A stretch of DNA of 64,000 nucleotides from Marinospirillum insulare DSM 21763 (GCF_000686905.1 NZ_JMLW01000004.1:1-64000); one strand, 5' to 3'. Numbered from the stretch's first letter, positions 39,004-49,075 are shown. Made by a program: numbers and translations. Notes: generated from the sequence alone by a model not told the origin.

Positions 39004-40218
39004 ATGCTCACCTCCCAACGTATTAAGGTTCTTTTGGCAGGTATTTTTAGTCAAATATTATGTGTCGGTGTAGCGCGCTTTGCTTACACCCCTTTGTTAC
39101 CCATTATGCAAGAGCAAACTTGGATGGGCGATGCCGCTGGCGGTTGGTTAGCAGCGGTTAATTACCTTGGGTATATTAGTGGTGCGCTTATTGCTGCTTC
39201 TATAAGTGACTTAAAACTCAAAGATACGCTTTACCGTTTGGGTTTAATTTTGGCAGTCACCACTACTGCTGCCATGGCTTTCACAGAAAACCTAACGCTA
39301 TGGATGCTGTTACGTTATTTATCTGGCCTAGCTAGTGCTGGCTCTATGTTAATTGCTTCTGGATTAATTCTTAACTGGTTAATACGCCACGATCACCGTG
39401 GCGAACTAGGTATTCATTTTGCGGGCATAGGCTTAGGTATTGCCATTGCAGCCCTATCTGTAGAGCTAATGATTTATTTAAGTCAGGGTTGGGCAGAGCA
39501 ATGGTTGTGGTTATCACTCTTAGGGTTTGCGCTAGCTATTCCTGCCTGGCTTTGGCTACCCAGACCTGAAGTAGGTAACACCACCTCAAATGGTTCTACG
39601 CTAACCGACAACCCACCCACCAGCCGTTTTATGTGGCTAATGATGGCGGCTTATTTTTGTGCTGGTTATGGCTATGTTATTACCGCAACCTTCATTGTGG
39701 CTTTTGTAGAACGTCAGCCTGAACTTGCTGGTATGGGTGCTATGTCGTTTGTATTAGTAGGCTTAGCCGCAGCACCCGCTGTTATGGTTTGGGATATTGT
39801 CGCTAGGCACACTGGTTATCTAAATGCCCTACTACTCACCTTAATATTGCAGGTAGGCGGTATTCTCTTACCCGTTATTTACCCAAGCTTGCCTGTTGTT
39901 TTCTTAAGCGCCATGTTGTTTGGTGGTACTTTTATTGGTTCTGTCAGCCTAGTGCTAACCATGGCAGGCCGACTTTACCCAACCAAACCAGCCAAACTCA
40001 TGGGTAAAATGACTATTTCTTATGGGTCGGCACAGGTTATAGCGCCTGCTTTAACAGGCATGTTAGCGGCTAAACTGGGTAATTATGACTTAGGTTTATG
40101 GATAGCTGGTAGCTTTGTTGTAGTAGGTATAATCCTAGTGCTTTGGCTTAAATTCACCGATGAAACTGCTCAGCAGTTAGATGCTTCGGCTAAGCTAAGT
40201 AATACAACTAATAGCTAA
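39004..40218 (+). CDS. YbfB/YjiJ family MFS transporter
   Basis: Major-facilitator protein of 404 residues with about 12 membrane segments. The start GIFSQILCVGVARFAYTPLLPIM is the hallmark of the YbfB/YjiJ subfamily (VARFAYTPLLP). A cytosolic middle loop follows RPEVGNTTS. The substrate is unknown. An AAGGA site precedes ATG 39004. It converges with the GGDEF-EAL gene, 13 nt apart at the 3' ends, near an ACAGGC/GCCTGT hairpin that may stop both. Confidence 0.9.
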   Translation: MLTSQRIKVLLAGIFSQILCVGVARFAYTPLLPIMQEQTWMGDAAGGWLAAVNYLGYISGALIAASISDLKLKDTLYRLGLILAVTTTAAMAFTENLTLWMLLRYLSGLASAGSMLIASGLILNWLIRHDHRGELGIHFAGIGLGIAIAALSVELMIYLSQGWAEQWLWLSLLGFALAIPAWLWLPRPEVGNTTSNGSTLTDNPPTSRFMWLMMAAYFCAGYGYVITATFIVAFVERQPELAGMGAMSFVLVGLAAAPAVMVWDIVARHTGYLNALLLTLILQVGGILLPVIYPSLPVVFLSAMLFGGTFIGSVSLVLTMAGRLYPTKPAKLMGKMTISYGSAQVIAPALTGMLAAKLGNYDLGLWIAGSFVVVGIILVLWLKFTDETAQQLDASAKLSNTTNS

Positions 40219-40231
40219 TTAACAGGCAAGC

Positions 40232-42715
40232 TTATGCCTGTAGATAAAGAACAAACTCATCTGCAGGCATAGGTTTAGCAAAATAGTAGCCTTGAAACTC
40301 ATCGCATTTTAATTCAGCCAACATTTGCATCTGCTGTTGAGTTTCAACTCCTTCAGCCGTCACTTCCAAACCCAAACTATGGGCTAGTTGAATAACAGTT
40401 GTAACTAAAGCGTAGTCATCTGTATCATTTTCCATATCACGCACAAAAGACTGATCTATTTTTAACTTATCTACAGCGAAGCGTTTTAGGTAAGAGAGGT
40501 TAGAATAACCCGTTCCAAAATCATCGATAGACAGTTGTACACCTAGCTCTTTTAGTTGACTAAGCATTTGTAATAAGCGCTTCTGATCTTTCAATAACAG
40601 GCTTTCTGTTAATTCCAACCCTAAGTACTGCGGCTCTAATCCGCTGGTAGCGAGTGCTTTTTTAACCGTTTCTACCAAGTCACCTTTACGAAATTGCACG
40701 GCAGATAAATTAACCGACATAACAAAAGGTGGAATACCGGTTTGCTGTATTTTTATTGCTTGTTGGCAAGCTTGATTGAGTACCCATTCACCTATAGGAA
40801 CAATTAAACCGCTATCTTCGGCTAATGGAATAAAGCGGGCGGGGGAAACAAAACCTAACTCTGGATGCTCCCAACGCAGTAATGCTTCTGCACCAATTAT
40901 TTGAGTGCCTGTTGAGTCATATTGTGGTTGATAGTTCAGGCTTAGTTCTTGGTTTTCTAGAGCTACTCGTAATTTACTTAATAAGCTAATGCGCTCTTGT
41001 GCTTCTTCCTGCATGTTTTTTTCAAAAAACTGATAGTTATTACGACCATCTGATTTAACCGCATACATGGCGGTGCTAGCATTGCGAAATAGGGTTGTAA
41101 AATCTTGCCCATCTGCAGGGTAGCTAGCTATACCAACGGAAGAGTTAGTAGCTAAATCATAAGAGTCGACATTCACTGGATGAGACAGGTGGCTTTGTAA
41201 GTTTTCAACAAAATCAATTATAAAAGCTTTATTAGGTAGGTTAGTTAGCAAGACTAAAAACTCATCGCCACTGTACCGACTAACCAAGCCTTGATTAGCT
41301 ACCAAAAGCTGTAGCTTTTTAGCCAGCACACAAAGAAACTTGTCGCCAACATCATGCCCTAAAGAGTCATTCACATCTTTAAAGTGATCTAAGTCGATGT
41401 AAATAAGTGCACACTGACAAGCTGTACCTTTGCAACGCTGCATCTGCTCTTCAGCTTGCTTAACAAAGTAAACTTTATTCATTAGCCCTGTTAATTGATC
41501 AAAATGGGCTAGGTTTTCTATGTAAGCACGACTTGCTTTTCTTTCTGTAACATCCGTAGCAATAGTCCCACTACCTAACAAGCACCCATTAGAGTCGATG
41601 ACTGGAAAATGAATGGTTTCAAAAGCTATTTTTTTATCGTCAAACACTACTACATCTTCTGTGACACAAGCCTCTACTTGCCCCCTCACTTGCTCTAAAC
41701 TTAAAGCAACCCTTTGTGCTAACTGAATGGGTAAAACCTCATGAAAGGTTTTATTTAAAATTTGCTCTTTACTTTTACCAACTAATTTTTCAAAAGCAGG
41801 GTTAACAAGGGTGTAACGATTCAAAGTATCTTTTACAGAAACACTGGAAGGTATATTGTCAATAAAAGCAGTATTTAAGGCTTGAGTGGCTCTTAAACTG
41901 GCGCTACTTTCAGCTACTAAGCTTTCTAAGCGTTGTTCATTCTTTTTTAAATCACTAAAAAGCAATTCATAGGGTGTTAATAAGCCAGTAACCAAAATAG
42001 CCCGGTAAATTAAGTAGGTAGAAACTAACAAAAGGTGATGGCCTAGCTGATTTGCAAAGTCGAAAACGCCTATATACTGAGTAAATGCAAAGCTGCTCAG
42101 GGCGTTACACAGCATGGCAGCCGCTAACAGCCAACGAACGTCTTTTTCCAAATGGTTTTTAGCGTTTAATAATAAGAAGGCACTGGCTAAAAAGGCCAGA
42201 ATCATCACCCACTCACTGTAAATTTTAAAAGGTGTAAGTCCTTTACCTTCTATAAAAGCATCAGGAAACTGCCCATTAAAAATGGTCACACAGAAAAGAG
42301 TAGCTAGTAGTCCAAACCCTAAGAAGTTGCTAGGTATATGTACTTTTTTACCTAAAGACAAGACAGCAACTAAAACCGCCAAGGCTTCTAAGTAACGAAA
42401 AGCTAACCATAACTGAGTGGGAATATTAGGATCATCTAGCGCCATTAACCCCATGCCTTTGTAGGTTAAAGTATGCAATAGCTCTAATACGCCTATAAAA
42501 CCTGCGGCGATAGAAAGAACCAGCAAAGCGCTATTATTACTCCAGCGTCGGGTATGCCATCCCAAGACAAAAACACCACCCAGCACAACCACTCTGAGCA
42601 GCTCAACTAGGGTGTGATAAAGCAAAAAGTTAAAGCTTGCTAGTACACTTAAAGCTAAAAGTGTAGAAAATAGAATTGCTACTTGATGCCAACCAAATAA
42701 CAGTTTGCGTATCAT
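40232..42715 (-). CDS. MASE3-PAS-GGDEF-EAL c-di-GMP enzyme
   Basis: The 827-residue protein has an N-terminal MASE3 membrane domain (HTLVELLRVVVLGGVFVLGW, ELLHTLTYKGMGLM; about eight segments to residue 240). A PAS domain follows near 275-390 (FIDNIPSSVSVKDTLN). The GGDEF domain (about 400-560) has the signature as SGDEF in SRYSGDEFLVLL. The EAL domain (575-827) is intact, with EALLRWEHP and DDFGTGYSNLSYLKRF. The single Gly-to-Ser change may weaken cyclase activity, so net phosphodiesterase activity is likely. Single gene, membrane-sensor type. Confidence 0.93.
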   Translation of the reverse strand: MIRKLLFGWHQVAILFSTLLALSVLASFNFLLYHTLVELLRVVVLGGVFVLGWHTRRWSNNSALLVLSIAAGFIGVLELLHTLTYKGMGLMALDDPNIPTQLWLAFRYLEALAVLVAVLSLGKKVHIPSNFLGFGLLATLFCVTIFNGQFPDAFIEGKGLTPFKIYSEWVMILAFLASAFLLLNAKNHLEKDVRWLLAAAMLCNALSSFAFTQYIGVFDFANQLGHHLLLVSTYLIYRAILVTGLLTPYELLFSDLKKNEQRLESLVAESSASLRATQALNTAFIDNIPSSVSVKDTLNRYTLVNPAFEKLVGKSKEQILNKTFHEVLPIQLAQRVALSLEQVRGQVEACVTEDVVVFDDKKIAFETIHFPVIDSNGCLLGSGTIATDVTERKASRAYIENLAHFDQLTGLMNKVYFVKQAEEQMQRCKGTACQCALIYIDLDHFKDVNDSLGHDVGDKFLCVLAKKLQLLVANQGLVSRYSGDEFLVLLTNLPNKAFIIDFVENLQSHLSHPVNVDSYDLATNSSVGIASYPADGQDFTTLFRNASTAMYAVKSDGRNNYQFFEKNMQEEAQERISLLSKLRVALENQELSLNYQPQYDSTGTQIIGAEALLRWEHPELGFVSPARFIPLAEDSGLIVPIGEWVLNQACQQAIKIQQTGIPPFVMSVNLSAVQFRKGDLVETVKKALATSGLEPQYLGLELTESLLLKDQKRLLQMLSQLKELGVQLSIDDFGTGYSNLSYLKRFAVDKLKIDQSFVRDMENDTDDYALVTTVIQLAHSLGLEVTAEGVETQQQMQMLAELKCDEFQGYYFAKPMPADEFVLYLQA

Positions 42716-42733
42716 GCCTTAACCTCGGTATTG

Positions 42734-44989
42734 CTATTTTTGTTCAACGAGTAGCTTACCGCCCACATTATTCATTAACTCCGCAAAACCTGGAAAAGAT
42801 GTATTCACCACTGCGCAGTCTTTAATATGAATATTGCCACTAGCTCGTAAACCGGCCACGGCAAAGCTCATGGCAATTCGGTGGTCGTGATGGCAAATAA
42901 TTTCTGCTGAACCAAACACTTCTGCTTGCTCACCTTTGCCAATAATTTGAATGCCATCGTCTAATACAGTGCATTCAACGCCTAAATCTAATAAACCATC
43001 GGCCATCACTTGTATGCGATCCGATTCTTTAACACGTAATTCTTCAGCACCGCTTAAGGTGGTTACCCCTTCGGCACAGGCTGCAGCAATAAATAGCACA
43101 GGAAATTCATCAATCGCTAAAGGTACTTGGTCTTCAGGTATGGCAATGCCTTTTAAAGGTGCATAACGCACACGAATATCAGCTACGGGTTCGCCACCCA
43201 CTTCTCTTTGATTAGACAATTCTAAATCAGCACCCATTAAACGTAAAATATTAATCACGCCATCACGGGTCGGGTTAATGCCCACGTGCTCTAGGGTTAA
43301 ATCACTGCCGGGCATAATCGCTGCGGCAACCATAAAAAAGGTCGCTGAAGAAATATCCGCTGGAATATCGATTTCTGTGGCCGTTAATTTGCCACCACCC
43401 GTTAAACTAACGGTTGCGCCTGCTTGGCTTACTGTATAACCAAAGCCTTTTAACATGCGTTCAGTGTGGTCACGAGTGGGTGCTGGCTCAGTCACCTGAG
43501 TCTCACCTTCTGCCCACAAGCCAGCTAAAAGCAAACAAGACTTAACCTGTGCCGAAGCCATGGGTAAATCGTAGTTGATGCCCTTTAAAGGCTTACCACC
43601 GGTAATTTTTAAGGGTGGGCGGCCTTGGTCAGCGGTGGCTATTTCTGCACCCATTAAACGTAACGGGTCGGCAACACGGTTCATGGGTCGTTTGCTTAAG
43701 GAGGCATCGCCTGTTAGTTCAGTATCAAAAGGTTGGGCGGCCAACAAACCTGCTAGTAAACGCATGGTTGTGCCTGAATTACCTAAATACAGCGGCCCTT
43801 GTGGCTTTTTCAAGCCGTGCATACCCACGCCATGAATAGTTACTTGGCCGTTATGTGGGCCTTCAATTAAAACCCCCATATCACGAAAAGTTTGTAGGGT
43901 AGCTAGTGCATCTTCACCTTCCAAAAAACCCTTAACCTGGGTGGTGCCTTCGGCCAAAGCGCCTAACATAATGGAACGGTGCGAAATGGACTTATCACCG
44001 GGTACTCGAATTGTGCCTTTAATGGTTTTAGCACCAGGCTGAGTTATAAAATTAAGTGTTGTTGTTTGCATGGTTTGATAGCCCGTTTCATTCAATAGCG
44101 CTGTAAAATAGTCTCTTGCTGACTTGGCTCGTGTAAAGCTACTCACGAGTGCTTCAGCATCTTGGGATTCAACAGCTGTTTTTAGCCGTTCTACCCCTTC
44201 CATAAATTCATCCAATGCCTCTAAGGTGGCATCACGATTGGCTAGAAATATATCTCGCCACATAACAGGGTCACTTGCAGCCACACGGGTAAAGTCACGA
44301 AAGCCACCCGCTGCATAGCGAAAAATTTCTAAACGCTCATCTTTTCTAGCTAAAGTTTCAACCAAAGAAAAAGCTAATAGGTGGGGTAAATGACTGGTTC
44401 TTGCCAAAACTTGATCATGCTTTTTCACATCCATTTCGATGACTTCAGCACCACAGGCTTGCCATAGTTGCTTAACCAAGCCGATAGCTTCAGCAGCATT
44501 GTTTTCAGTCGGGGTTAAAATCACTGTTCGACCCACAAACAAATCAACTTTCGAAGCTAAAACACCGCTTTTTTCAGCGCCAGCTATGGGGTGACCTAAA
44601 ACTAAGCGAGCGGGAAGCTCATTAAATACTTTTTTGGCAGCTTCTAAAACAACTGCTTTGGCAGAACCCACATCGGTTACCACAGCAGTAGGTTTTAAGT
44701 GGGGTTTTAGCGCTGCTAATACTGGCTCCATTGCCAATACTGGCACGGCCAAAAGAATTAAATCAGCATCGGGGGCCAGCTCTGCTAAAGATGCACTGGC
44801 TTGATCGACCACACCTAAAGATAGAGCTCCTTGGCGCTCGTCATAAGCTAGGTCAACACCTAAATAGTGGTTAGCAAAACCAGCACGTCTAGCGGCTAGG
44901 GCAACCGAACCACCGATTAACCCTAAACCAACCACTAAGAGCTTATTCACCTTTAAAAGCTCATCAACCTTCTGCATACCTTCTGCCAC
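42734..44989 (-). CDS. tyrA-aroA: Fused prephenate/arogenate dehydrogenase and EPSP synthase (TyrA-AroA)
   Basis: One 751-residue chain. Residues about 1-300 are a TyrA dehydrogenase (GLGLIGGSVALAARRAG Rossmann motif, RLVLGHPIAGAEKSGV). From about 307 comes EPSP synthase: VPGDKSISHRSIMLGALAEG, LYLGNSGTTMRLLAGLLA and SLSKRPMNRV. The RPMxR motif fits class II AroA. Such fusion is known in Pseudomonas and relatives. Start GTG 44989 or ATG 44977 is not settled. It follows hisC by 3 nt; cmk and rpsA, often next, are absent. Confidence 0.95.
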   Translation of the reverse strand: MAEGMQKVDELLKVNKLLVVGLGLIGGSVALAARRAGFANHYLGVDLAYDERQGALSLGVVDQASASLAELAPDADLILLAVPVLAMEPVLAALKPHLKPTAVVTDVGSAKAVVLEAAKKVFNELPARLVLGHPIAGAEKSGVLASKVDLFVGRTVILTPTENNAAEAIGLVKQLWQACGAEVIEMDVKKHDQVLARTSHLPHLLAFSLVETLARKDERLEIFRYAAGGFRDFTRVAASDPVMWRDIFLANRDATLEALDEFMEGVERLKTAVESQDAEALVSSFTRAKSARDYFTALLNETGYQTMQTTTLNFITQPGAKTIKGTIRVPGDKSISHRSIMLGALAEGTTQVKGFLEGEDALATLQTFRDMGVLIEGPHNGQVTIHGVGMHGLKKPQGPLYLGNSGTTMRLLAGLLAAQPFDTELTGDASLSKRPMNRVADPLRLMGAEIATADQGRPPLKITGGKPLKGINYDLPMASAQVKSCLLLAGLWAEGETQVTEPAPTRDHTERMLKGFGYTVSQAGATVSLTGGGKLTATEIDIPADISSATFFMVAAAIMPGSDLTLEHVGINPTRDGVINILRLMGADLELSNQREVGGEPVADIRVRYAPLKGIAIPEDQVPLAIDEFPVLFIAAACAEGVTTLSGAEELRVKESDRIQVMADGLLDLGVECTVLDDGIQIIGKGEQAEVFGSAEIICHHDHRIAMSFAVAGLRASGNIHIKDCAVVNTSFPGFAELMNNVGGKLLVEQK

Positions 44990-44992
44990 GGT

Positions 44993-46093
44993 TTAAACTA
45001 CCTTGCGCAGTGCATCAATAAAGCGTTGGTTTTCTTCGGGTAAGCCAATACTAACGCGCAGGTGGTTATTCATGCGGTAAGGGCGTAGTGGGCGGACAAT
45101 AATGCCTTCTTTTAGTAATGCATTGTTAACAGCTTCTGCATCACCCACTTCTACACAAATAAAATTGCCTACTGAGGGTATATAAGGCAAACCTAACTCT
45201 CGAAAAGCAGTTTCTAACTGCAACATGCCCGCTTTGTTAGTGACAACTGACTGCTGTAGGTATTCATCGTCATGTAAGGCGGCTAACGAAGCCTCTAGTG
45301 CCAAAGAGTTAACATTAAAAGGTTGGCGAATACGGTTTAAAGTTTCTGCAATATTCACAGAGGAAACGCTATAGCCCACACGCAAGGCCGCTAAACCATA
45401 AGCTTTTGAAAAGGTGCGGCAAACAATGATATTAGGAAAGTCATTTAGCAGCTTTAAAGTGTCTGGGTAGGCTTGTTCATCAACGTATTCTGAATAGGCT
45501 TCATCTAATACAACCAGTACGTTTTCTGGTACACGCTGCATAAATTCACGCAGTTCTTTTTCTGCCAGCCAAGTGCCCGTTGGGTTGTTAGGGTTGGCTA
45601 CAAAAACTAGGCTGGTGGTTTCATCTATGGCCGCGGCCATGGCAGGCAAATCATGCCCCCAGTTTTTAGCAGGCACCACCTTATGCACAGCACCCATAGC
45701 CTGGGTTGTAATGGGGTAAACGGCAAAACTGTATTCGCTATACACTGCACTACGCCCGGGTGCTAACCAGCAGCGGCCAATTAAATCTAATAAATCATTC
45801 GAGCCATTACCCAAAGTCAGTTGGCGCGTGCTTAAATCAAACTTTTTAGCTAAAGCAGCTTTTAAACGGTAGCCGCTACCATCGGGGTAACGAGTTAGCT
45901 CTTTTAACTCTTGTTGAATCGCTGCCAAAGCTTTAGGGCTAGGACCTTGTGGGTTTTCATTACTGGCCAGCTTTACAAGAGTCGCTGGGTCTAGGTTCAA
46001 TTCACGGGCCACTTCATCAACCGGCTTGCCTGGCTGGTAGGGCATTAAACCTTGCACGCCTTCATTGGCGAGTTTAAAAAAATCACAGCTCAT
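44993..46093 (-). CDS. hisC: Histidinol-phosphate (aromatic) aminotransferase
   Basis: PLP aminotransferase of 366 residues, in the class I/II fold. The PLP lysine lies in CRTFSKAYGLAALRVGYS, with NPNNPTGT and the Asp/Tyr segment VVLDEAYSEYVDE before it. HisC2-type copies inside aromatic operons act on prephenate or aromatic keto acids as well as histidinol phosphate. The context (between pheA and tyrA-aroA) supports that broader use here. Spacing to pheA is 30 nt. Confidence 0.94.
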   Translation of the reverse strand: MSCDFFKLANEGVQGLMPYQPGKPVDEVARELNLDPATLVKLASNENPQGPSPKALAAIQQELKELTRYPDGSGYRLKAALAKKFDLSTRQLTLGNGSNDLLDLIGRCWLAPGRSAVYSEYSFAVYPITTQAMGAVHKVVPAKNWGHDLPAMAAAIDETTSLVFVANPNNPTGTWLAEKELREFMQRVPENVLVVLDEAYSEYVDEQAYPDTLKLLNDFPNIIVCRTFSKAYGLAALRVGYSVSSVNIAETLNRIRQPFNVNSLALEASLAALHDDEYLQQSVVTNKAGMLQLETAFRELGLPYIPSVGNFICVEVGDAEAVNNALLKEGIIVRPLRPYRMNNHLRVSIGLPEENQRFIDALRKVV

Positions 46094-46123
46094 CTAGTTA
46101 TACTCTTTTCAGTCAATTGCTGG

Positions 46124-47224
46124 TTATAAAACGCCTTGAGGATAAGAACCTAGCACTTTCATATCTGCAGCATTCTCGCCTACTTCTTTTAATACTGGCT
46201 GAACCCGCGCTTCATCAATATGCCCATTAAAATCAACAAAGAACACATAGTTCCAAGCACCTGAACGGCTAGGGCGGCTTTCAATGCGGGTTAAGTCAAT
46301 TTTATGTTTATTAAAAGGTTCCAGTATTTGATGCAGCGCACCTGGTAGGTTACGCATAGAAATCATTAGTGAAGTTTTATCATCGCCAGATGCAGGTACT
46401 GTTTCACGGCCAATAATTAAAAAGCGTGTCGAGTTATCTGGTGTGTCTTCAATATTTTCTGCTAGGCGTTTTAAACCGTATAAATCCGCCGCCATATCGC
46501 CAGCAATAGCGGCTGAGTGCCATTCGCTTTTTACTTTGCGTGCGGCTTCTGCGTTGGAAGGCATGGCTACCCGCTCAGCACCCGGGTAGTGGGCATCTAA
46601 CCATTTACGGCACTGGGCTAAAGAGGAAGTATGCGAATAAATAGTAGAAATTTTATCGGGTCGGGTATTTTCACCTAATAATAAATGCTGATGAATACGC
46701 AGCACTACTTCGCCACTAATTTGTAGGCCTGAGTCCATAAAACTATCCAGCGTATGGCTTATCACCCCTTCGGTGGAGTTCTCGATGGGTACAACACCAT
46801 AATCAACCGCACCCGCTTCTACTTCACGGAAGACTTCATCAATTGCCGCAAAAGGTACAGAAATGGCCGAATGACCAAAATGCTTTAGCGTGGCCTGCTG
46901 GGTAAAAGTACCCTCTGGCCCTAAGTAAGCTACTTTAATGGGGCGCTCTAGCGCCAAGCAGGCCGACATAATTTCGCGGAACAAACGGGCTATTTCTTCG
47001 TTGGATAAAGGCCCTTGGTTGCGCTCCATAACAGCACGCAACACCTGCGCTTCACGTTCTGGACGATAAAAAACCGCATCTTTACCGTCTTCAGCTACTT
47101 TAACCTGAGCCACCTGCTGCGCACATTTGGCACGTTGGTTAATCAGCTGATGCAACTGCTGGTCTATTTGGTCAATTTCTTTTCTAACGTCTGCCAAATC
47201 TGGCAGTGATTTACCCTGAGTCAT
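46124..47224 (-). CDS. pheA: Chorismate mutase/prephenate dehydratase (P-protein)
   Basis: Bifunctional enzyme toward phenylpyruvate, 366 residues. The N-terminal mutase (about 1-90) starts DLADVRKEIDQIDQQLHQLI. The dehydratase (about 95-270) opens with VAYLGPEGTFTQQA and has the DNSTRFLIIG motif. The ACT regulatory domain (about 280-360) has NLPGALHQILEPF and IESRPSRSGAWNYVFFVD, so phenylalanine feedback is expected. It begins 6 nt after the serC stop. Confidence 0.97.
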   Translation of the reverse strand: MTQGKSLPDLADVRKEIDQIDQQLHQLINQRAKCAQQVAQVKVAEDGKDAVFYRPEREAQVLRAVMERNQGPLSNEEIARLFREIMSACLALERPIKVAYLGPEGTFTQQATLKHFGHSAISVPFAAIDEVFREVEAGAVDYGVVPIENSTEGVISHTLDSFMDSGLQISGEVVLRIHQHLLLGENTRPDKISTIYSHTSSLAQCRKWLDAHYPGAERVAMPSNAEAARKVKSEWHSAAIAGDMAADLYGLKRLAENIEDTPDNSTRFLIIGRETVPASGDDKTSLMISMRNLPGALHQILEPFNKHKIDLTRIESRPSRSGAWNYVFFVDFNGHIDEARVQPVLKEVGENAADMKVLGSYPQGVL

Positions 47225-47230
47225 TCAGGC

Positions 47231-48316
47231 TTAACCTCTTGTTTTAGCAAAGTCATTCATAAATTCAATTAGCGCATCTACCGCTGCTTCGGGTACGGCA
47301 TTATAAATACTGGCACGCATACCACCCACGCTACGGTGACCGGCTAGGTTTAGTAATCCAGCATCGTCTGCCTTAGCTAAGAAAAGCTTATCTAAACTGG
47401 CATCGGCCAAACGGAAAGGCACGTTCATAATCGAACGGTTTTCTAATGCGACTGGATTGCTATAAAAGTCGTTAGCATCTATCGCAGCATAGAGTTTGGC
47501 TGCTTTACGCTGGTTAATGTCTGCCATCTTTTCAAGACCGCCAACATCATTTTTTAACCAATCAAACACTAAGCCAGAAAGATATAAAGCAAAGGTGGGC
47601 GGCGTGTTATACATGGAAGCATTTTCAGCACACACCTTATAGCTAAACATGGTGGGAATTTCTGCTTTGGCTTGGTCAAGTAAATCATCACGTACAATTA
47701 CAAGCGTTAAACCGGCAGGGCCAATATTTTTTTGAGCGCCAGCATAAATTAAACCAAACTGGTTAATATCTGTAGGCACGCTAAGAATATCGGACGACAT
47801 ATCACAAACTAGCGGCACATCACTGGTAGGAAGATAGTCAAACTCTAAACCGCCAATGGTTTCGTTGCTGGTGTAGTGTAAATAAGCGGCATCGGTACTG
47901 GTTTGAATTTCAAACTGACGTGGCACTCGGCTTAAACCATTAACTTCAGCGCTGCTACCCGCCAAATGTACTGGCATATAACGCTCGGCTTCTTGAATGG
48001 CTTTTTTACCCCAAATGCCCGTATTTATGTAGTTAGCTGTACCACCCTTGCCGCCTAGGTTTAAAGGCACCATGGCAAACTGGCTGGAAGCACCGCCCTG
48101 CATAAATAAAACTTTATAGTTAGCAGGTATTTTTAATAAATCACGCAGGTCGGCTTCGGCTTTATTGGCAATGCTGACAAACTCATCGCTGCGGTGACTC
48201 ATTTCCATAACAGACAGGCCCTTGCCTTGCCAGTCTAGCATTTCATCACGCGCTTGCTTTAACACTGCTTCAGGTAAGGCCGCTGGGCCAGCACAAAAAT
48301 TGAATTTACGGCTCAT
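47231..48316 (-). CDS. serC: Phosphoserine aminotransferase
   Basis: SerC makes phosphoserine (serine route) and also 4-phosphohydroxythreonine (vitamin B6 route). From ATG 48316 it is 361 residues, like E. coli SerC (362); the 48361 start is a non-conserved extension. It has FNFCAGPAALPEAVLKQARD at the start, GGASSQFAMVPLN, and the PLP lysine in YAGAQKNIGPAGLT. First gene of serC-pheA-hisC-tyrA::aroA. Confidence 0.97.
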   Translation of the reverse strand: MSRKFNFCAGPAALPEAVLKQARDEMLDWQGKGLSVMEMSHRSDEFVSIANKAEADLRDLLKIPANYKVLFMQGGASSQFAMVPLNLGGKGGTANYINTGIWGKKAIQEAERYMPVHLAGSSAEVNGLSRVPRQFEIQTSTDAAYLHYTSNETIGGLEFDYLPTSDVPLVCDMSSDILSVPTDINQFGLIYAGAQKNIGPAGLTLVIVRDDLLDQAKAEIPTMFSYKVCAENASMYNTPPTFALYLSGLVFDWLKNDVGGLEKMADINQRKAAKLYAAIDANDFYSNPVALENRSIMNVPFRLADASLDKLFLAKADDAGLLNLAGHRSVGGMRASIYNAVPEAAVDALIEFMNDFAKTRG

Positions 48317-48370
48317 GGATAAGGCTCTTGTCGATAAAAAAGTAAGAAAAATTGCCAACAATCATACAGT

Positions 48371-48391
48371 AAAAAGCAGCTTGTCGCTGCT
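48371..48391 (-). terminator. Terminator of the thi/TA operon before serC
   Basis: In minus-strand sense AGCAGC-GACAA-GCTGCT followed by TTTTA. It separates thiQ from the serC operon. Confidence 0.75.
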
Positions 48392-48448
48392 ATCTGTTAG
48401 CAGAATGCATTAGCAGCGGCACATCGACTAGGCAAGAAAAGAATCAAT

Positions 48449-49057
48449 TTACAAAATAAGCAGCTGATCTGCCAAGGCATCGGCATCGGCTTGCCTATGG
48501 GTTACTAATAACGCAACTCGGCCAGAGTTTTTTATTTCTGCCTGCAACCACTGGCCAGCCACTTGGCGTAGGTCGTCATCTAAGGCACTAAAAGGTTCAT
48601 CTAGCAAAACCACTGGCATGGGTCGCAAGACGCTGCGAATTAAGGCAAGGCGCTGCTGCTGTCCACCCGAAAGCTTGCTGGGTAAACGCTTTAATAAAGG
48701 CGTTACTTCTAACAGTTCACAAGCCACTAATACCTGCTGCCATTGTTCTGAGCTAGGTTTGCCTTTGTTAAAGCCTAGTTTTAAATTTTGCTCTATGCTG
48801 AGGTGTTCAAAAAAATTCTGCTGCTGAAATAAATACGAAACAGGACGCTCTTCTGGCGGCAGGCTTTCTATGGCTTGCCCGTTAACCAAAATACTACCCG
48901 AAGCTACTGGCAAAAAACCCGCTACAGCATTTAATAGCGTACTTTTACCGCTACCACTGCCGCCCATAATCACCACCAACTCACCGGCCTCAACCTGCAA
49001 ATGATGCTGCCAAGTTTGTTCGCCTAGCTTTAACTCAAGATGGTTTATTTTTAGCAT
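48449..49057 (-). CDS. thiQ: Thiamine ABC transporter ATPase ThiQ
   Basis: ATPase of the thiamine/TPP importer, 202 residues, shorter than E. coli ThiQ (232). Walker A is MGGSGSGKST, the ThiQ Q-loop is VSYLFQQQNFFEHLS, the signature is LSGGQQQRLALIRSV and Walker B VVLLDEPFSALDDD. The start has GAGG 4 nt before ATG 49057. It is separated from thiP by about 2.8 kb of toxin-antitoxin genes, so co-expression with thiBP may be reduced or may rely on read-through or a separate promoter. Confidence 0.94.
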   Translation of the reverse strand: MLKINHLELKLGEQTWQHHLQVEAGELVVIMGGSGSGKSTLLNAVAGFLPVASGSILVNGQAIESLPPEERPVSYLFQQQNFFEHLSIEQNLKLGFNKGKPSSEQWQQVLVACELLEVTPLLKRLPSKLSGGQQQRLALIRSVLRPMPVVLLDEPFSALDDDLRQVAGQWLQAEIKNSGRVALLVTHRQADADALADQLLIL

Positions 49058-49075
49058 TGAGCCTCACTCGTTTTA

